A stretch of 35,396 nucleotides of DNA from Novosphingobium sp. (GTDB taxonomy: Bacteria; Pseudomonadota; Alphaproteobacteria; Sphingomonadales; Sphingomonadaceae): positions 1 to 35,396 of the forward strand of contig JAGREN010000017.1 of assembly GCA_020446505.1 (NCBI GenBank). The letters run 5' to 3'. The stretch's first letter is position 1. The number at the start of each line of letters is the position of its first letter. Both the position numbers and the translations under genes were made by a program. Positions 31,785 to 35,396 of the stretch are shown here, piece after piece. Below the pieces are notes generated by a model. The model was given only the letters and a program-made list of their open reading frames with translations. It made no database searches and had not been told where the DNA came from.

Positions 31785-32369
31785 TCAGGCGAAGTTTCCT
31801 GCCCAGGCAAATTCCGACACCGGCTTTCGCCCGCTGGGTGCCTCGCGCTGCTGGAGCTGTTCGGGCAGCTTTTCCTTCGGCGCTCTGGTGCCGATCACGA
31901 ATGCCGCTTCAAGCCGGTAATCGTCGGGAATGCAAAGCTCGCGCCTGGCCTCGTCGAACTTCACACCGGTCATGGCATGGACATGATAGCCCATGGCTGT
32001 CGCCTGCAAGGCAGCGAGCGCCCAGGCCGCCCCCGCATCGAAGCTGTGCGAATGGTTCGGCGAGGTCGTCCCGTCGCCCTTGCGCTGAAGGGTGTCGGAG
32101 ACGACGAAAACCAACACCGCTGCATCCTTCGCCCATGTCTGGTTGAAATCGATGAGCAGCGAGAGGAATCGTTCCCAGTTTCCATCGCCGCGATGCGCAT
32201 AGAGGAACCGCCACGGTTGAATGTTGAAAGCCGAGGGCGCCCAGCCCGCCGCCTCGAAGATCACGTCGAGATCTTCCTGCGGTACCGCATTTTCCGCAAA
32301 GGATCGCGGCGACCAGCGATCGACGATCAGGTCGAGGACGCGGTCATGGGCTTCGTTGCGTTCAGTCAT
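31785..32369 (-). CDS. Nitroreductase-family FMN oxidoreductase
   Basis: This 194-residue flavoprotein has the FMN-binding RWSPRSFAENAV (residues about 18-29) and GWAPSAFNIQPWRFLYA (41-57), typical of the nitroreductase fold, followed by NHSHSFDAGAAWALAALQATAMGY and DDYRLEAAFVIGT. Such enzymes reduce nitroaromatics, quinones or flavins with NAD(P)H as homodimers in the cytoplasm. The substrate is not predictable. The gene follows the pirin gene by 27 bp and is probably cotranscribed with it; pirin and nitroreductase or NAD(P)H-quinone reductase pairs recur in proteobacteria, which suggests a shared response to quinones or electrophiles. Confidence 0.9.
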   Translation of the reverse strand: MTERNEAHDRVLDLIVDRWSPRSFAENAVPQEDLDVIFEAAGWAPSAFNIQPWRFLYAHRGDGNWERFLSLLIDFNQTWAKDAAVLVFVVSDTLQRKGDGTTSPNHSHSFDAGAAWALAALQATAMGYHVHAMTGVKFDEARRELCIPDDYRLEAAFVIGTRAPKEKLPEQLQQREAPSGRKPVSEFAWAGNFA

Positions 32370-32396
32370 GTGAATGGTTCTCCGGTTGGTGTTCGA

Positions 32397-33095
32397 TCAG
32401 GCAGCGTCGACCACGACGATCTCGCTGTCCTCCAGCGCTTCGATAGTGAAACTTGCGAGACCTGTGATGGCTGCTCCGTCACGGGCCTGCAGTTCTTCCC
32501 CGTCGACCTTCACTCGGCCGGTCGCGGGCACGAGATAGGCGTGGCGAGAGGCTTCAGTGACATAGATCACACTCTCGCCTGCCTTGAGCGTCGCGCCGAG
32601 GACACGCGCATTGGCCCGAATCGGCAAGGCATCGTCGTCGCCCGCCATGCCGGAAGCGAGCGTCACGAGCTGTCCGGCCCGATCCGCCTTGGGAAATGGC
32701 CGTGCGCCCCATCCCGGTTCTCCGCCGCGCGCATCGGGAATGATCCAGATCTGGAACAGGCGTGTCTCTTCGTCCTCGAGATTGAACTCGGAATGCTGGA
32801 TGCCGGTCCCCGCGCTCATAACCTGCACGTCGCCAGCTTCGGTCCGACCCTCGTTGCCGAGACTGTCGCGATGGGTGATCGCGCCTTCGCGGACATAGGT
32901 GACAATTTCCATGTCGCTGTGCGGATGGGCAGGAAAGCCGCTCTTGGGCGCAATCGTATCGTCGTTCCACACACGCAGCGCGCCCCAGTGAACGCGCTCG
33001 GGATCGTGGTAGCTGGCAAACGAAAAGTGATGGCGCGCATCGAGCCAACCGTGATTGGCCGCACCAAGGGTGGAAAAAGGTCTGATGTCGATCAT
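32397..33095 (-). CDS. Pirin-family bicupin
   Basis: The ATG at 33095 gives 232 residues starting MIDIRPFSTLGAANHGWLDARHHFSF; GGAGA lies about 10 nt upstream. A longer frame to 33164 is rejected because it would run through the phased repeat. The N-terminal cupin has the metal ligands in HPHSDMEIVTYV, the HRDSLG strand and GTGIQHSEFN, as in E. coli YhhW, an iron enzyme that can oxidise quercetin. The C-terminal cupin is degenerate. Pirins act as quercetinases or redox-sensitive regulators; which applies here is open. It heads a two-gene unit with the nitroreductase and is divergent from ygfZ across 161 bp. Confidence 0.93.
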   Translation of the reverse strand: MIDIRPFSTLGAANHGWLDARHHFSFASYHDPERVHWGALRVWNDDTIAPKSGFPAHPHSDMEIVTYVREGAITHRDSLGNEGRTEAGDVQVMSAGTGIQHSEFNLEDEETRLFQIWIIPDARGGEPGWGARPFPKADRAGQLVTLASGMAGDDDALPIRANARVLGATLKAGESVIYVTEASRHAYLVPATGRVKVDGEELQARDGAAITGLASFTIEALEDSEIVVVDAA

Positions 33096-33111
33096 GTCAG
33101 GGATTCTCCTG

Positions 33112-33130
33112 ATCGCGAGGAAATCGCGAG
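33112..33130. promoter_or_regulatory. Helically phased TCGCGA repeats upstream of the pirin gene
   Basis: ATCGCGAG occurs twice (33112-33119 and 33123-33130) with centres 11 bp apart, about one helical turn. Each contains the palindrome TCGCGA, so two identical dyads face the same side of the DNA. They lie 17-35 bp upstream of the pirin start, where a repressor would block RNA polymerase or translation initiation. The regulator is unknown. Confidence 0.45.
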
Positions 33131-33147
33131 TTGTTCGCAATATGGGG

Positions 33148-33189
33148 ATTGTGAGCACCTGCACCAGATCAGACGTTTGCGGTCACAAT
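33148..33189. promoter_or_regulatory. Spaced inverted repeat in the pirin/ygfZ divergent region
   Basis: ATTGTGA (33148-33154) and TCACAAT (33183-33189) are perfect complements separated by 28 bp. Together with the phased repeats they occupy most of the 161-bp gap between pirin and ygfZ. Spacing this wide suggests two half-sites on different turns, or chance. On the minus strand TTGTGA could also be read as a -35. Confidence 0.3.
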
Positions 33190-33256
33190 GATCGGCTTTT
33201 TCGATTAACCGCGGACCGCATTGCCAATCGCGGTCAATGTCCCCACCTTGCCCTGC

Positions 33257-33985
33257 ATGAGTGCAACCCGCCTGTTCGACCGCGCCGTGCTGCGCCTCTC
33301 GCCTCGCGACGACAGCGAGGACGTTTTCGAATTTCTGCAGGGGCTCGTCACCAATGACGTGAAGGGCACGCTGCCGGCCTGGGCCGCGCTGCTCACCCCG
33401 CAGGGCAAGGTATTGTTCGACTTCATCGTCTGGCCTTCGGGCAAGGACCTGCTGATCGACTGCGAGGCAGATGCGGCTGACGCATTGGCGAAGCGGCTGT
33501 CGCTCTATCGCTTGCGCCGCGCGATCGACATTGCCCGCGACGACAGCGTGGCGGTCCACTGGCGGCCGCATCTGGGCGACGGTGCGGCGCCCGACCCGCG
33601 TCTTGCGGGCCTGGGCGAACGCTGGCTCGCGCCTGTGTCGGACGAGGACGAGAGCGCCGATGGCGCATGGCGAGCGCACCGCCTGTCGCTGGGCGTGCCC
33701 GAAGGCCGCGCCGAACTGGGCAGCGACGCGACCCTGTGGCTCGAATGCAATGCCGTGGAACTGGGCGGAGTCAGCTTTTCCAAGGGCTGCTACGTCGGGC
33801 AGGAAAACACGGCACGGATGAACTGGCGGCAGAAGGTCAACCGCCGCCTGATCGTCGTGCCGCTCGATGAATCCAACCCGGCGCGCCAGCGCGTGGCCTA
33901 TCCCGATCTGGCGCTGGCCGTGGATCACCTGCGGATCGAGGACATCGCCGATCAGTGGCGGCCTGACTGGCTTGAGGAATCCTGA
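33257..33985 (+). CDS. ygfZ: YgfZ/GcvT-domain folate-binding protein
   Basis: The ATG at 33257 gives 242 residues starting MSATRLFDRAVLRLSPRD; a frame from 33221 adds 12 residues across the promoter region. Family motifs are FEFLQGLVTNDVKG (residues 25-37), ALLTPQGKVLFDFIVW (45-60) and the diagnostic KGCYVGQE (176-183), whose Cys178 is essential in E. coli YgfZ. The protein helps build or repair certain Fe-S enzymes in a folate-dependent manner. It is shorter than E. coli YgfZ (326 residues), as in other alphaproteobacteria. Its stop abuts the convergent GNAT stop. Fe-S clients in this window include MutY and SoxR, though no direct link is shown. Confidence 0.93.
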   Translation: MSATRLFDRAVLRLSPRDDSEDVFEFLQGLVTNDVKGTLPAWAALLTPQGKVLFDFIVWPSGKDLLIDCEADAADALAKRLSLYRLRRAIDIARDDSVAVHWRPHLGDGAAPDPRLAGLGERWLAPVSDEDESADGAWRAHRLSLGVPEGRAELGSDATLWLECNAVELGGVSFSKGCYVGQENTARMNWRQKVNRRLIVVPLDESNPARQRVAYPDLALAVDHLRIEDIADQWRPDWLEES

Positions 33986-34552
33986 TTACGCCGCCATTCG
34001 CGGTTTGTCTTCGTCACCGCCCGAATCGGGATCGCTGCCGCATGGATCCAGTGTGATCTCGTAACGCTTGCTGGGAACATGCTCGCCGCGCGCGAGGCTG
34101 AACCGGTTCGCCGTCCCGCTGACAGTGCGAAAACCCGCCTTTTCAAGCACGCGTCCGGATGCCGGATTGTCGAGGAAATGGCCGGCTACGATGCGCCGGT
34201 GACCGAGAGCGCGAGCAACCGAAAGCACCGCTCGCGTGGCCTCCGTTGCAAAGCCACGGCCCCACTGATCGCGAGCGATCCAGTAGCCCAGCTCTATCTC
34301 GCCATTGTGACGGCCAAGTCCCGCGCAGCCGATCAGCTTCGCTCCGTTGGCGCCCGGCAGGGTTACGAAGAAACTCGGCAGGCCGGTTTCCTGCACGCGG
34401 GCCGAAAATTCCTGCGCGTGCTCGGGCGTGTAGGGCCACGGCGCGCGCGCAAGATTACGCACTATTCCCTCGTCATCGATCAGGCAGAACAGTTCCTGCC
34501 AATCCTCGGGCCAGCCTGGCCTCAGGAACAGCCTTTCGCTGCGAATGAACAT
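33986..34552 (-). CDS. GNAT-family acetyltransferase (RimJ/RimL-like)
   Basis: This 188-residue protein begins MFIRSERLFLRPGWPEDW, typical of RimJ/RimL-type GNATs, and has LIGCAGLGRHNGEIELGYWIARDQWGRGFATEA, in which QWGRGFA forms the acetyl-CoA pyrophosphate loop. It continues with SGRVLEKAGFRTV, a conserved late strand and helix. Substrate is unknown (N-termini, antibiotics or small amines are possible). The last 20 residues are a Asp/Gly-rich tail. GGAGAG lies 6 nt upstream of the ATG. It is convergent with ygfZ with no intervening base, and the rpmA terminator lies between it and rpmA. Confidence 0.92.
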   Translation of the reverse strand: MFIRSERLFLRPGWPEDWQELFCLIDDEGIVRNLARAPWPYTPEHAQEFSARVQETGLPSFFVTLPGANGAKLIGCAGLGRHNGEIELGYWIARDQWGRGFATEATRAVLSVARALGHRRIVAGHFLDNPASGRVLEKAGFRTVSGTANRFSLARGEHVPSKRYEITLDPCGSDPDSGGDEDKPRMAA

Positions 34553-34673
34553 CAGATTCTCTCCACTCGTTCACCCCGCCGCGCCTCTATATGCGCATTG
34601 TTACGGGGAAATTACGTCCGGGCGGACCGACTTTCGATGAAGCCGGTCCAGCGTGCGACCGAGAGAGAGAATC

Positions 34674-34703
34674 AAAAAAGGGAGACGGGCTGGCCCCTCT
34701 CCC
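34674..34703 (-). terminator. Intrinsic terminator of rplU-rpmA
   Basis: On the minus strand GGGAGA (34703-34698) pairs with TCTCCC (34685-34680), with an internal GGG/CCC extension, and is followed by six T (34679-34674). This is a textbook Rho-independent terminator, 69 bp after the rpmA stop. A second hairpin (GGGCC 34733-34737, GGCCC 34751-34755) sits closer to rpmA without a T-tract. The 219-bp gap otherwise holds a GA-repeat (34661-34670) and the GNAT promoter region. Confidence 0.82.
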
Positions 34704-34771
34704 TCTCGTTTATCCGGCTGGTGGGCCGGAAGGGGCCATCCCGTGAGGACGGCCCGTCATCGACCATCCGG

Positions 34772-35041
34772 TTATTCGGCGGCTTCTGCCATCATGTCTA
34801 CCGACACATACTTGCGGCCGAGCTTGCCCTTGTGGAATCGCACGCGGCCTTCGGCGAGTGCGAACAGGGTGTGATCCTTGCCGATGCCGACGTTCACGCC
34901 CGGATAGACGCGGGTGCCGCGCTGGCGAATGATGATGTTGCCGCCGACGACGTTCTCGCCGCCGAACTTCTTCACGCCAAGGCGCTTGCTCTGCGAATCG
35001 CGACCGTTACGCGACGAGCCGCCTGCTTTCTTGTGTGCCAT
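34772..35041 (-). CDS. rpmA: Large-subunit ribosomal protein bL27
   Basis: This 89-residue protein starts [20 protein letters not shown], the standard bL27 sequence with a short basic N-terminus reaching the peptidyl-transferase centre; no N-terminal cleavage extension as in Firmicutes is present. [21 protein letters not shown] (residues 22-42) and GRVRFHKG complete the family. GGAG lies 9 nt before the ATG. It follows rplU by 19 bp in the usual order and is ended by the terminator at 34674-34703. Confidence 0.98.
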   Translation of the reverse strand: MAHKKAGGSSRNGRDSQSKRLGVKKFGGENVVGGNIIIRQRGTRVYPGVNVGIGKDHTLFALAEGRVRFHKGKLGRKYVSVDMMAEAAE

Positions 35042-35060
35042 CTCGAACTACTCCGGAATC

Positions 35061-35396
35061 TTATTCGGCGCTGTCTGCGGCAGGCGCGTCAGCCTTGTCG
35101 GCAGCAGCCTTCTTCGGCGCGGACTTCTTTTCCTCGCCGACGGCAAGGATGCGCAGCAGGGTCATCTGCTGGCGATGGCCGAGCTTGCGGCGATAGTTGT
35201 GCCGGCGACGCTTCTTGAAGACCGTAACCTTCTCGGACTTGGCCTGCGCGATGATCTCGGCAGACACCGAAACCTTCGAGGCATCGGCAACATTGCCGTC
35301 CTCGCCCGCGATCAGAACGTCGCCCAGCGTGATCTTGTCACCGGCTTCACCAGCCAGCTTTTCGACCGCGATCTTGTCTCCGGCGGCAACCCGGTA
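35061..35396 (-). CDS. rplU: Large-subunit ribosomal protein bL21 (5' end cut off)
   Basis: The frame is open to the window edge and reads [20 protein letters not shown], continuing through the conserved [14 protein letters not shown], so only about eleven N-terminal residues are missing. The internal GTG at 35267 is not the start. The RNA-binding [23 protein letters not shown] is intact. A C-terminal Lys/Ala/Glu/Asp-rich tail of about 25 residues ([18 protein letters not shown]) is typical of sphingomonad L21 proteins. It is the first visible gene of the rplU-rpmA unit; its promoter and any leader lie outside. Confidence 0.97.
   Translation of the reverse strand, partial: YRVAAGDKIAVEKLAGEAGDKITLGDVLIAGEDGNVADASKVSVSAEIIAQAKSEKVTVFKKRRRHNYRRKLGHRQQMTLLRILAVGEEKKSAPKKAAADKADAPAADSAE

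Noticed and set aside
15656-33095. A dedicated oxidative-stress island
   Set aside because: SoxR, SelO, GshA, nitroreductase and pirin lie in separate units on both strands, mixed with housekeeping genes, and no shared operator is seen.

Overview
The window is a GC-rich, densely packed, ordinary chromosomal segment of an alphaproteobacterium, most likely a member of the Sphingomonadales (Novosphingobium/Sphingomonas-like). The placement is an inference from GC content, GcvA-type LysR and alpha-type SoxR proteins, GANTC and CtrA-like motifs, and the gene order mutY / dciA - two DsbA-like genes - smc and ubiA - rsmE - gshA. It holds 31 protein genes. Two are cut by the window edges: a CorC/HlyC protein at the left and ribosomal protein L21 at the right. 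I see no tRNA, rRNA, CRISPR array, insertion sequence, prophage or integron.

Layout. 1-4.9 kb: CorC-like protein, LysR regulator, DUF2059 exported protein, a cyclophilin on the minus strand, the Mg2+ transporter MgtE and a DUF1489 protein. 4.94-5.06 kb: a tandem pair of 61-bp imperfect repeats, each able to form a GNRA-capped hairpin. 5.07-10.05 kb, minus strand: mutY, a Tat-exported serine hydrolase and nudC with overlapping start and stop codons, then a GMC oxidoreductase. 10.08-15.64 kb, plus strand: dciA, a periplasmic DsbA-like protein, a DsbA-like lipoprotein and smc. 15.66-18.26 kb, minus strand: soxR, a SRAP/YedK protein, ubiA and a secreted protein resembling g-type lysozyme inhibitors. 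18.35-20.82 kb, plus strand: rsmE, gshA and an ABM-domain protein. 20.82-26.50 kb, minus strand: an ICMT-like membrane methyltransferase, bamB, a YfgM-like protein, a glycosyltransferase and an alpha/beta hydrolase. 26.56-29.51 kb, plus strand: selO and astD. 29.52-33.10 kb, minus strand: a lipoprotein, a 437-bp non-coding gap, pyrC, a nitroreductase and a pirin. Last come ygfZ, a GNAT acetyltransferase, and rpmA-rplU with a clear intrinsic terminator.

How the genes relate. Most products are housekeeping: DNA repair (MutY, SRAP), helicase loading and chromosome organisation (DciA, SMC), envelope biogenesis (BamB, YfgM-like, DsbA-like proteins), ubiquinone and glutathione synthesis, pyrimidine synthesis and ribosomal proteins. 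Redox and damage functions recur (SoxR, SelO, GshA, MutY, SRAP, nitroreductase, pirin, two CSHC thiol-redox proteins), but they are spread over separate transcription units, so I do not call them a system.

Nothing here is clearly a new multi-gene system. The observations most worth following are the 61-bp repeat pair, the two CSHC proteins with a second conserved cysteine pair between dciA and smc, the lysozyme-inhibitor-like protein, the two-part ICMT-like protein, the helically phased TCGCGA repeats before the pirin gene, and the structured gap downstream of pyrC.
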